A stretch of 42,330 nucleotides of DNA from positions 1-42,330 of the forward strand of contig CAJOHR010000020.1 of NCBI GenBank assembly GCA_905234425.1. The letters are read 5' to 3'. The position numbers and the translations under genes are program-made. Within the stretch, counting starts at the first letter, position 1. The number at the start of each line of letters is the position of its first letter. The stretch comes from an uncultured Oscillospiraceae bacterium. GTDB lineage: Bacteria; Bacillota; Clostridia; Oscillospirales; Oscillospiraceae. Below, piece after piece: positions 17,913 through 25,557 of this stretch. The notes under the pieces are model-generated. The model made no database searches. It was not told where the DNA came from and was given only the letters and a program-made list of their open reading frames with translations.

Positions 17913-17941
17913 ATTATACAAACAGCGGCCTCGGGGCGCAA
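17913..17941 (-). promoter_or_regulatory. Promoter of the DHH phosphoesterase gene
   Basis: Minus strand: -10 TATAAT (complement of 17913-17918), 17-bp spacer, -35 TTGCGC (complement of 17936-17941). The -10 is perfect and the -35 weak. Confidence 0.6.
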
Positions 17942-17982
17942 CGGTTTTTTGCAAAGAACCGGGACTTTTTCCGCCCTGGGCC

Positions 17983-18014
17983 AAAACAGCCGGCTCCCTT
18001 CCGGAAGCCGGCTG
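17983..18014 (-). terminator. Terminator of the LytTR regulator gene
   Basis: Nine-bp perfect stem CAGCCGGCT (17987-17995) / AGCCGGCTG (18006-18014) with TTTT on the minus strand. A T-run on the plus strand (18018-18023) may make it work both ways. Confidence 0.8.
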
Positions 18015-18026
18015 CCGTTTTTTCCC

Positions 18027-18797
18027 TTATCCACGGTGGAAGAGCTTCTCCACCAGTCTGTTCTCCCGGGTCAGGTCCGTCAGCACCACACCGCAGCACC
18101 CGGGCTGCGGCTGATAGCAGTGGAGGCGCATAAAGCGTCCCTGGGTATCCCAGGCATCCTCCACCGTGCGCACGCCGCCGTTGATGGCCACGTCTGCGAA
18201 CACCGTCAACCACTTGGCCCGCCCCACGCCGGGCATGGCCGCCACGGACCGATCCCGGATCTCGTCAAAGCGCACCTGCTCCAGGGCTTCCATGGCGCTG
18301 TTGCAGAAGCGCACCACAAAGGACGCGCTGCCGCTCCTGCCCTTGTAGACCAGCTCCAGCATACACACCGGCATGGGAAGTTCCCCGAGCCACAGCTTCA
18401 GCTCCTCCACCGGCACGTTTTTCCGGTCCTCCGCAGGCAGTACGGGCGTTTCTTTAGGTTTTTCCTTCCGGTCCCCCCGGACTCTCCGCTTGAATTTGGT
18501 CCCGTCCTTCATGGTCAGGAGCCCGTTTTTTTCACTTCTTACATAGTTTTTCGACACGACAATGCCCCGGTTGATGCTGGCGAACACATCTCCCGGCAGG
18601 TCTCCGAAGACGTCCTTGAGGCTCCGGTTGGTACTCACGCTGCTGCCGTCCGCTCTGGTGATCTTGGTCTTTCTGCCGTCAATGGTGATATACATGATCT
18701 CATCCACCGGGACCTGCACCTTGTGATAATCCGACTGCACCGTCAGATAGCGATCCTCCCTCACGCTGGCACAACCCCCTTCTTCGCAAGACAGCAT
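18027..18797 (-). CDS. LytTR DNA-binding protein with C-terminal PAS-like domain
   Basis: Likely transcription regulator. The N-terminal half matches a LytTR domain (YLTVQSDYHKVQVPVDEIMY, then TKITRADGSSVSTNRSLKDV and FASINRGIVVSKNYVRS), which in known proteins binds direct repeats about 21 bp apart. The C-terminal half (about 130-256) looks like a PAS-type sensor (PMPVCMLELVYKG, VRFCNSAMEALEQVRFDEI). There is no receiver domain, so it is not a classical AgrA/LytR response regulator; the PAS part may sense a ligand. The ATG at 18797 has GGGGG only two bases upstream. A GTG at 18764 (AAGGGGG, ten bases) would remove 11 unconserved residues and may be the true start. It has a consensus promoter and is divergent from glnN. 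Confidence 0.78.
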   Translation of the reverse strand: MLSCEEGGCASVREDRYLTVQSDYHKVQVPVDEIMYITIDGRKTKITRADGSSVSTNRSLKDVFGDLPGDVFASINRGIVVSKNYVRSEKNGLLTMKDGTKFKRRVRGDRKEKPKETPVLPAEDRKNVPVEELKLWLGELPMPVCMLELVYKGRSGSASFVVRFCNSAMEALEQVRFDEIRDRSVAAMPGVGRAKWLTVFADVAINGGVRTVEDAWDTQGRFMRLHCYQPQPGCCGVVLTDLTRENRLVEKLFHRG

Positions 18798-18855
18798 CGC
18801 CCCCTGTCCGGCGCGCTACGGAGCAGGGGCGATGGATTGCGAATCAACTGCTTTC

Positions 18856-18884
18856 ATTGTAGCAAACCATGAATTTTATGTCAA
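18856..18884 (-). promoter_or_regulatory. Sigma-A promoter of the LytTR gene
   Basis: Minus strand: perfect -35 TTGACA (complement of 18879-18884), 17-bp spacer, -10 TACAAT (complement of 18856-18861). Predicted start near 18849. Confidence 0.88.
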
Positions 18885-18910
18885 CTATATATTTTTGGAT
18901 TTTTTGAATT

Positions 18911-18957
18911 TTTTTCGCTGTTTTTTCGCAGTTTTTCTTTCATTTTTCGCTGTTTAC
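18911..18957 (+). promoter_or_regulatory. Three phased repeats, candidate LytTR binding sites
   Basis: TTTTTCGC[T/A]GTTT occurs at 18911-18923, 18922-18934 and 18943-18955, i.e. at steps of 11 and 21 bp, one and two helical turns. The cores GCTGTTTTT, GCAGTTTTT and GCTGTTTAC resemble LytTR-type half-sites. They lie just upstream of the LytTR gene's own -35 box. Confidence 0.5.
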
Positions 18958-18963
18958 AGTATA

Positions 18964-18990
18964 TTGTGGTCAAAATTTAATATGCCACAA
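18964..18990. promoter_or_regulatory. Dyad TTGTGG-N15-CCACAA
   Basis: Inverted repeat with 6-bp arms (18964-18969 and 18985-18990) around an A/T-rich centre, about 95 bp upstream of the glnN -35. A possible operator; no known regulator is assigned. Confidence 0.3.
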
Positions 18991-19083
18991 CACTTAGGGG
19001 TCCCGGTCCCGAGTGACCCTGTTTACACCCCGTTCCGTAGAATATCGCCCCGGGAACCGGTCCTAATTTGGGCGAAAGCACGA

Positions 19084-19112
19084 TTGACCTGCGGCGCTTT
19101 TTTCAGTATACT
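19084..19112 (+). promoter_or_regulatory. Sigma-A promoter of glnN
   Basis: -35 TTGACC (19084-19089), 17-bp spacer, -10 TATACT (19107-19112). Predicted leader of about 20 bases. Confidence 0.85.
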
Positions 19113-19140
19113 GGAAGCCAGAATGAAAGGACTGATGTCT

Positions 19141-21228
19141 ATGCCTGCAAACACCAAGGAGATCTACGGTTCCATGGTATTCAACGAGCATGTGATGAAG
19201 GAGCGCCTTCCCAGCGCCACCTATCGCAGCATCAAGGCCACCATCGACGACGGCAAGCCCCTGGACCTGGAGGTGGCCAACGTGGTGGCCTCGGTGATGA
19301 AGGATTGGGCCATCGAGAAGGGCGCCACCCACTACACCCACTGGTTCCAGCCTCTGACAGGCATCACCTCCGAAAAGCACGACAGCTTCCTCTCCCCCCT
19401 GGGCGACGGCACCGCCATTATGGAGTTCAAGGGCAAGGAGCTGATCCAGGGGGAGCCCGACGCCTCCTCCTTCCCCTCCGGCGGCCTCCGGGCCACCGCC
19501 GAGGCAAGAGGCTATACGGCCTGGGACCCCACCAGCTTCGCCTTCGTCAAGGACGGCGCCCTCTGCATCCCCACGGCCTTCTGCTCCTACACGGGCGAGG
19601 CTCTGGACAAGAAAACACCCCTGCTCCGGTCCATGAAGGCCATCTCCCAGGAGGCCGTGAAGGTCCTCCGATTCTTCGGAAAGCACGTGGAGCAGGTGAT
19701 CTCCACCGTGGGCCCGGAGCAGGAATACTTCCTGATCCGGAAGGAGGACTACGCCCGGCGGGAGGATCTGGTGGTCACAGGCCGCACCCTGTTCGGCCAC
19801 TCCCCGGCCAAGGGCCAGGAGCTGGAGGAGCACTACTTCGGCGCCCTCCGCCCCCAGGTGGCCGCCTTCATGGCGGAGCTGGATCAGGAGCTCTGGCGTC
19901 TGGGGATCCCGGCCAAGACCAAGCACAACGAGGCGGCCCCGGCCCAGCATGAGCTGGCCCCCATCTTCGACACGGCCAACAAGGCCATCGACTATAACCT
20001 CCTGACCATGGAGCTCATGCGGAAGGTGGCCGAGCGTCACGGCCTCGTCTGCCTGCTCCACGAAAAGCCCTTTGAGGGCGTCAACGGCTCCGGCAAGCAC
20101 GACAACTGGTCCCTGTCCGCCGGCGGCGAAAACCTGCTGGATCCCGGGGACACGCCCATGGACAATCTCCAGTTTCTGACCTTTTTGACGGCGGTCATCG
20201 CCGCCGTGGACGAGTATCAGGATCTGCTGCGGGCATCTGTGGCCACCCCGGGCAACGACCATCGTCTGGGGGGCAACGAGGCGCCTCCCGCCATCATCTC
20301 CATCTTTGTAGGCGACGAGCTGGGGGCCATCCTGGATGCCATCGCCAGCGACAGCACCTATACGGCCAAAAGCGAAAGCAAGATCGACCTGGGCGTGGAC
20401 GTGCTGCCCGTGTTCCCCAAGGACACCACCGACCGGAACCGGACCTCTCCCTTCGCCTTCACCGGCAACAAATTCGAGTTCCGGATGCCCGGTTCCTCCA
20501 TGAATCTGGCTGACGCCAACACGGTGCTCAACACCGCCGTGGCCAAGGTGTTAAAGGACTTCTGCGCGGAGATGGAGGGCCAGGAGGACTTTACCTCCGC
20601 CGCCGCAAAATGGGTCCGGGACACCATCCGCGCCCATCGCCGGATCCTCTTCAACGGGGACGGCTACACCGCCGAATGGGAGGCCGAGGCCGAGCGGCGG
20701 GGACTCTTCAATCTTCGGAACGCCGTGGAGGCCCTGCCCAGGATGCTGGCGGAGAAAAACATCGCCCTGATGCAGGAGATGAATGTGCTGACGCCGGTTG
20801 AGTTGCAGAGCCGCTGCGAGGTGGAGCTGGAGCACTACTCCAAGGTGCTGAACATCGAGGCGCTGACCATGCTGGGCATCGCCCGGCGGAGCCTGATCCC
20901 GGCGGCGCTGGATTTCATGGGCTCCGTGGCCAAGACCGCCGCCCGAAAAAAGGCCGTCAGCAGCGCTATTTCCATCCACTCCGAGGAGCAGATTCTGAGC
21001 TCCGTCAGCCGGGACACGGACCTCATGAACGACGCGTGCAACCGGCTGGACGATCTCATGTCCCATCTGCCGCCCAAGCGCGACAGTCTGGCTCTGGCCG
21101 GCTACTTCTGCCACCAGGTCCTGCCCGCCATGCGGGAGCTGCGGAACGCCGCGGACCACTGCGAGATCCTGGTGGGAAAGGAATACTGGCCCCTTCCCAA
21201 CTACTCCGAAATGCTGTTTTACGTTTGA
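19141..21228 (+). CDS. glnN: Glutamine synthetase type III
   Basis: ATP-dependent amidation of glutamate with ammonia. The 695-residue length and the sequence (MPANTKEIYGSMVFNEHVMK start; STVGPEQEYFLI; KTKHNEAAPAQHELAPIFDT; KHDNWSLSAGGENLLDPGD; PGNDHRLGGNEAPPAIISIF; FAFTGNKFEFRMPGSSMN) mark the large GSIII form found in Bacteroidetes and some Clostridia, not the 450-residue GlnA. The frame is open upstream, but AAAGGA at 19126-19131 is nine bases from the ATG at 19141 (three from the ATG at 19135), and the promoter at 19107 rules out the long version. It stands alone, divergent from a LytTR regulator. Confidence 0.96.
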   Translation: MPANTKEIYGSMVFNEHVMKERLPSATYRSIKATIDDGKPLDLEVANVVASVMKDWAIEKGATHYTHWFQPLTGITSEKHDSFLSPLGDGTAIMEFKGKELIQGEPDASSFPSGGLRATAEARGYTAWDPTSFAFVKDGALCIPTAFCSYTGEALDKKTPLLRSMKAISQEAVKVLRFFGKHVEQVISTVGPEQEYFLIRKEDYARREDLVVTGRTLFGHSPAKGQELEEHYFGALRPQVAAFMAELDQELWRLGIPAKTKHNEAAPAQHELAPIFDTANKAIDYNLLTMELMRKVAERHGLVCLLHEKPFEGVNGSGKHDNWSLSAGGENLLDPGDTPMDNLQFLTFLTAVIAAVDEYQDLLRASVATPGNDHRLGGNEAPPAIISIFVGDELGAILDAIASDSTYTAKSESKIDLGVDVLPVFPKDTTDRNRTSPFAFTGNKFEFRMPGSSMNLADANTVLNTAVAKVLKDFCAEMEGQEDFTSAAAKWVRDTIRAHRRILFNGDGYTAEWEAEAERRGLFNLRNAVEALPRMLAEKNIALMQEMNVLTPVELQSRCEVELEHYSKVLNIEALTMLGIARRSLIPAALDFMGSVAKTAARKKAVSSAISIHSEEQILSSVSRDTDLMNDACNRLDDLMSHLPPKRDSLALAGYFCHQVLPAMRELRNAADHCEILVGKEYWPLPNYSEMLFYV

Positions 21229-21234
21229 TACACG

Positions 21235-21263
21235 CAAAAAGGCCGTCTCCCGACCTGTTTTTG
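21235..21263. terminator. Weak terminator after glnN
   Basis: AAAAAGG and CCTGTTTTT can pair with small bulges around GTC/GAC and a 4-base loop, seven bases after the glnN stop. The A- and T-runs would serve both strands. Pairing is imperfect. Confidence 0.4.
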
Positions 21264-21287
21264 TACCATTGTGCGCAAATACAGCGA

Positions 21288-21301
21288 CATTTTGCAAAAT
21301 G
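21288..21301. repeat. 14-bp perfect palindrome
   Basis: CATTTTGCAAAATG, perfectly self-complementary, in the gap between the convergent glnN and the spermidine-synthase-like gene. It could be a protein-binding site or part of the terminator zone. No function assigned. Confidence 0.35.
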
Positions 21302-21343
21302 CAATTTGTAGGGGCGATCTCCCCATACCCCAATTTAGGGAAA

Positions 21344-22945
21344 TCAGGAAAGCTCGCGGATCAGGCCCTGAAACCCCTCCCGGCGGAAGACGTCCTGATA
21401 GTAGCCCAGCTCCCCGGAGATCAGACCGTCGATGACGGACATGCCCAGGAGCTCCACGGGAGCCTTGTCGTCGGTGAGAAGAAAGCTTCCCGGCTCATAG
21501 GGCTTCATGCGCTGATTCACCGTATTCAGCATGGCCTTGAGCTCTCCCTCCGGCAGGGACCGGAGCCGCACGCCCAGGGTGAACACCACGCCGTCGTCCA
21601 CGGCGGCAAAGAGCTCCCGGTTGGTGGCTCCAAACACGTCCGCCGTGGCCACATAGGGAAATACGGATGAAATGGTGTCCGCCAGATACTCGTTGATATT
21701 CCCCGCTTCGTCGCTGCGCATGTTCATGTTCACCACCATGACGCCCCCGGGATTCAGATGGTCCCGGACCAGGGTGAAAAACTCCGCCGAGGACATCTGA
21801 AAGGGAATCGTAATGTCCTGATAGGCGTCCACCATGATCACGTCATAGGTGTTCTCATCAGCCGCCAGGTAGGCCCGCCCGTCGTAGGTGGTGACGGGAA
21901 CGGATTCCGGCAGATGGAAATACGATCTGGCCAGGTCGGTGATCTTCTCGTCGATCTCCACGCCGGAGATCCGGTTGCCGGGGAAATACCGTTCGGTCTG
22001 CACCGCAAAGGTCCCGGTGCCCATGCCCAGAACCAGCATATCCTTGTCCCCGGCCTCGGCGCCCGCCATCAGGGGCGCGGCCAGGGCATAGTCGTAGTAC
22101 ATGCCCGTGAGCCCCGGCTCCTTCTGATAGACCGACTGGACGCCGAAGAGCACGTTGGTGGAAAGGATCACATTTTTGTCCGTCTCCCGGACCTGGAGAT
22201 AGTTGTAGACGCTCTCGCCCTCATACCGGAGATTCTCCTCCCAGAAGGCGAAGCTGCCGGTGTGGCCCAGCAGGGTACACACCACGAACAGCGCCACGGA
22301 GACAACGCAGAGCACAGGCCGCCGCGCGGCGCTGATGAAGTAGATCAGCCCCAGCGCCAACAGAATTCCGGAGAAGATCAGGAAGGTGGCCGCCGTGCCC
22401 ACGCTGGGGATAGTGACGAAGGTGGGCAGGAAGGTGCCGATGATGCTGCCCACGGTATTGAAGGCCCCCAGGTTTCCCACCACCTTGCCGCCCTCGTCCA
22501 GGCTGGAGACGGTGTACTTCACAAGAGACGGGGTGACGGTGCCCAGAAGGAACAGCGGGAACACAAAGACGATCATGCAGGAGAGGAAGGCCGCCGCGAT
22601 CAGGAAGCCTGTGCGGATGGTCAGCACCAGGAGCCCGGAGATCAGCAGGATCACGTATTTTCCCAGCACAGGGATGGCGGCGATCCAAACCGCCGCGATC
22701 AGCAGCCGGCGATAGAGCCGGTCCGGGTCCGGGTTTTTGTCCGCCGTCCTTCCGCCGTAGATGTTGCCCAGGGCCATGGCGATCATGATGGTGCCGATGA
22801 TAATGGTCCAGACGATCTGAGAGGAACTGAAATAGGGCGCAAGAAGCCGGCTGGCCCCCAGTTCCACCGCCATCACCGACATACCGGCGAAAAACTCCGT
22901 CAGATAGAGATACAGCTTGTTCCGCAAAATCCCGGCACGTTCCAT
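21344..22945 (-). CDS. Membrane protein fused to a spermidine-synthase-like domain
   Basis: The N-terminal half (about 1-230) has multiple hydrophobic segments (EFFAGMSVMAVELGASRLLA; YVILLISGLLVLTI; FVFPLFLLGTVTPSLVKYTV), like the 'fused MFS/spermidine synthase' family. The C-terminal half is a Rossmann methyltransferase/aminopropyltransferase-type fold with a nucleotide-binding loop (DMLVLGMGTGTFAVQTERYF), the acidic GVEIDEKITDLA, and YDVIMVDAYQDITIPFQMSS. Length 533. Whether it makes spermidine is unknown; many such fusions probably do not. Its ATG lies directly against the acyltransferase stop, making it the last gene of the polysaccharide operon, which hints at a surface role. Confidence 0.8.
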   Translation of the reverse strand: MERAGILRNKLYLYLTEFFAGMSVMAVELGASRLLAPYFSSSQIVWTIIIGTIMIAMALGNIYGGRTADKNPDPDRLYRRLLIAAVWIAAIPVLGKYVILLISGLLVLTIRTGFLIAAAFLSCMIVFVFPLFLLGTVTPSLVKYTVSSLDEGGKVVGNLGAFNTVGSIIGTFLPTFVTIPSVGTAATFLIFSGILLALGLIYFISAARRPVLCVVSVALFVVCTLLGHTGSFAFWEENLRYEGESVYNYLQVRETDKNVILSTNVLFGVQSVYQKEPGLTGMYYDYALAAPLMAGAEAGDKDMLVLGMGTGTFAVQTERYFPGNRISGVEIDEKITDLARSYFHLPESVPVTTYDGRAYLAADENTYDVIMVDAYQDITIPFQMSSAEFFTLVRDHLNPGGVMVVNMNMRSDEAGNINEYLADTISSVFPYVATADVFGATNRELFAAVDDGVVFTLGVRLRSLPEGELKAMLNTVNQRMKPYEPGSFLLTDDKAPVELLGMSVIDGLISGELGYYQDVFRREGFQGLIRELS

Positions 22946-23992
22946 TTACAATCCTCGTTTCTGTTTCAAGTGGGTTTTGATCCGCTCCAGCACCCTGGCA
23001 GGGCGGAACAGCACATCCAGCGCCCGCACCTTTTCCGCCAGGAGGGCGATCCCGAGACAGAGCCCGGTGCTGAGCAAAAAGTTCATCCAGACGCTGGGCC
23101 AGGGCATTTTAAGTCCCAGCAACGGCAGCAGGTTGCGAAAGCCGGCGGTGAAAAAGGTGTGGAGCAGATAGATTTCCAGGCAGTACCGCCCGCAGAGCCG
23201 CAAAAAGCGATTCTCTCCCAGGAGGCTCCAGCGGTAGAAGAGCTGGACCAGGATCATGGAGATGGCAAGTCCGATGAGAAAATGCCAGTTGGCAAACCAG
23301 TTCCGGACGCCCCAGATAAATAATAAAAGCACCGGCGCCAGGAACATGACCGCCGCCCCCATGAGATGGGGCTCCGACAGATACTTTCGGTTTCTGCACA
23401 GAGCGCAGCCCAGGGCGAAAAAGGCGAAGTGATAGATCACCCGGTAGAGGGTCAGCATGGTCCAGTCCAGATGCAGATCCGCCGCCATGACCGCCAGCGC
23501 CCCCGGCAGCAGGAGCCAGTAGGCCGGCCAGCTTGGCGTCCTGGTCAGCGCGCCCAGCAGATACATCCAGATCAGCACGTAGAGATACCAGAAGTTTCCC
23601 AGGGGCTCCACCAGCATTCTCTGAAGGTCCTTTATGTCATAGGTCTCGTTTACAAGCTCCGGCACCGCCTGCTTGACGCACCAGAGGATCAGGGCGTAGA
23701 GCACATAGAGATAGAACAGGCTGAGCAGCTGCCGGACATACCGCCCCCGGACCAGCTTCCCGTCCCGCCAGTAGGCCAGGGTGAAGGTGAAGCCGCTGAT
23801 CAGGAAGAACAGGGGCATATGGAAATAGTAGATCCAGGTGCGGACGTAGTAAAAGCTGTAGACCGCGTCATAGCCGAAGGTCCAGGCGTCCAGATAGCCG
23901 CTGAGCACGTGGCCCAGGATCACCAGCAGGATGGCGAAGCCCTTGAGGCTGTCCAGCCACGCCTCCCGGCCTTTGCCCTCAATCCTCCCCAT
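22946..23992 (-). CDS. Acyltransferase 3 family membrane protein
   Basis: Polytopic membrane O-acyltransferase of the OafA/NodX/WecH type, which in known cases transfers acetyl or other acyl groups to surface sugars. The N-terminus shows the family start WLDSLKGFAILLVILGHVLS, with the conserved His of the LGH motif, followed by YFHMPLFFLISGFTFTLAYW (residues about 55-74). About ten hydrophobic segments follow. Length is 348. It overlaps the flippase end by 14 bp and abuts the next gene. In this operon it most likely acylates the polysaccharide; the acyl group and position are unknown. Confidence 0.87.
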   Translation of the reverse strand: MGRIEGKGREAWLDSLKGFAILLVILGHVLSGYLDAWTFGYDAVYSFYYVRTWIYYFHMPLFFLISGFTFTLAYWRDGKLVRGRYVRQLLSLFYLYVLYALILWCVKQAVPELVNETYDIKDLQRMLVEPLGNFWYLYVLIWMYLLGALTRTPSWPAYWLLLPGALAVMAADLHLDWTMLTLYRVIYHFAFFALGCALCRNRKYLSEPHLMGAAVMFLAPVLLLFIWGVRNWFANWHFLIGLAISMILVQLFYRWSLLGENRFLRLCGRYCLEIYLLHTFFTAGFRNLLPLLGLKMPWPSVWMNFLLSTGLCLGIALLAEKVRALDVLFRPARVLERIKTHLKQKRGL

Positions 23993-25529
23993 GGCCTCGC
24001 ACCTTCTCCAGGAAGGAGAGTCCCAGGGCCTTGAAATACCGAAACTCCGTGGTCCGGCGGAACAGCGCCCACATAATGAGGTTCGGCAGGGTCAGGCAGA
24101 TCCCGATCCGTGGCAGAATCCCCAGAAGGCTGTAGTCCAGCTTCCCGCAGAGCCAGACGCTCAGAAAACAGATCCCCGCCGTGACGGCGGCGTGGCTCAA
24201 AAACCGGATGAAATAGTCCCGAAGAGGCCAGTCTCCGAACACGTTCTTGTAGAGCACGTAGGGCTCCACCCAGAGGCTGGTGGTCACGGTGGAGATCAGG
24301 GTCCCCAGGAAGATCCCCATAAGGCCGAAGGGTTTTGCCAGAAGGATGGAGGCCGCCAGATTGATAGCAGACTCAAACAGGGGTTTGTAGCGGTCGTTCC
24401 AGAAGGCCCCGGAGGCGTCCCGGAAGGTCAGCACCGGCCGCCGCATGCCGTAGAGGTAGAAGTTGATCACCAGAACGATCAGGGTGCCGTTGTCCAGGAG
24501 CCAGCCCCTGTTCCGCAGCCAGATGAACTCGATAAAGGGGGGCAGCAGGTTCAAAAGGCACACGGAGCAGAAGGTGAAGATCCAAAAGGCGAAAAAGAAC
24601 ACGTCGTTGAAGGTCTCCTTCAGCCGCTGGATGTCTCCGTCCTTCACCTCCGCCGAAAGATTGCCCACGCTGGCCACGATGGACTCGAAGATCTGGTTGG
24701 TGACGGTCTGGAGGGGATGGATGATGGTGTAGTAATTGCCGTAGAGGCCGGCGGTGGCGAGGCCGATGAGCTTGGAGATCAGGATGTTGTCCGTGGAGTT
24801 CACCACCACGGCGCCCACCTTGTGCATGCTCATGGCGCCCACGTGGCGGAAGATGATGCCCCGGTCCTCCGGATCCAGGGGCTTCACGTCCCTGTCCTTC
24901 AGGTAGGGATAGAGCCTGTCCGCCCGCCGTGCCAGGATCAGGTTCTCGATCCAGGTGGAAAGCACCTGGAGGATCAGGAAGATCACATAGTTCTGCGTCA
25001 GGGCCAGGAAGATGATCTGGACCACGTTGAGAAGGAAATACATCCCGTAGTGGACCCCGGTCTCGATATACTTCTTCTGGTCGCAGACAATGAGACTCCG
25101 CTTGTAGGAATAGAAATAGGACACCACCGTGTTGGTCACGAACAGCAGATAGATGAGATTCAGATGGGGGATATCCGGGACTTCCTTCATAAACACGGTG
25201 TAGAAGGGCAGGAAGACAAGGCCCAGGGCCGCGATGGTGAGCCCGATGGTGATATAGGCCTTTTTATAGAAGGCCATGTGGCTCTTGATCTTCTCCACGT
25301 CTCCGTCGGCCAGGGGCTTATAGAGGCTGTAGGCCATGGCGGGTCCCACGCCCAGCTCCACCAGGGAGAGCATGGTCAGGACGTTGGAGAAGGTGCCGTT
25401 GAGGCCCAGATAGGTGTGGTTCAGGTAGTGGAGGAAGAACACACGGGCCAGGAGGTTTATGAGCACGCCGCCCAGCTGTCCCACCATGGCCGCGGCAATG
25501 TTCCGTATGGAATTCTGTGTCCGGGCCAT
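23979..25529 (-). CDS. Polysaccharide flippase (Wzx-like)
   Basis: Membrane protein of the MOP (MVF/PST) exporter superfamily that would flip undecaprenyl-linked glycan units across the membrane. The N-terminus RNIAAAMVGQLGGVLINLLA is typical of oligosaccharide flippases, and about 12-14 hydrophobic segments span the 516 residues, for example IGLTIAALGLVFLPFYTVFM and FFLHYLNHTYLGLNGTFSNV. The start ATG at 25529 is 28 bp after the O-antigen ligase-type gene, which supports a Wzx/Wzy-type assembly route. The specific glycan cannot be read from the sequence. Confidence 0.88.
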   Translation of the reverse strand: MARTQNSIRNIAAAMVGQLGGVLINLLARVFFLHYLNHTYLGLNGTFSNVLTMLSLVELGVGPAMAYSLYKPLADGDVEKIKSHMAFYKKAYITIGLTIAALGLVFLPFYTVFMKEVPDIPHLNLIYLLFVTNTVVSYFYSYKRSLIVCDQKKYIETGVHYGMYFLLNVVQIIFLALTQNYVIFLILQVLSTWIENLILARRADRLYPYLKDRDVKPLDPEDRGIIFRHVGAMSMHKVGAVVVNSTDNILISKLIGLATAGLYGNYYTIIHPLQTVTNQIFESIVASVGNLSAEVKDGDIQRLKETFNDVFFFAFWIFTFCSVCLLNLLPPFIEFIWLRNRGWLLDNGTLIVLVINFYLYGMRRPVLTFRDASGAFWNDRYKPLFESAINLAASILLAKPFGLMGIFLGTLISTVTTSLWVEPYVLYKNVFGDWPLRDYFIRFLSHAAVTAGICFLSVWLCGKLDYSLLGILPRIGICLTLPNLIMWALFRRTTEFRYFKALGLSFLEKVRGHGED

Positions 25530-25557
25530 GTTCTCCCTCCTTTCCGGGTCCGCAGTT

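Larger units (their letters stand above)
18798..19140. other. 343-bp intergenic region between the LytTR gene and glnN
   Basis: Divergent control region. It holds the minus-strand promoter of the LytTR gene (18856-18884), three phased repeats (18911-18957), a dyad (18964-18990), a G/C-rich stretch with no gene, and the glnN promoter (19084-19112). No small ORF with a ribosome site was seen. Confidence 0.8.

Noticed and set aside
18901-18960. T-rich stretch as a terminator
   Set aside because: No stable GC stem precedes the T-runs, and it lies between divergent promoters rather than at a gene end.
18832-19140. Longer N-terminus for glutamine synthetase
   Set aside because: It would run through the A/T-rich control region and the glnN promoter and does not resemble the family.
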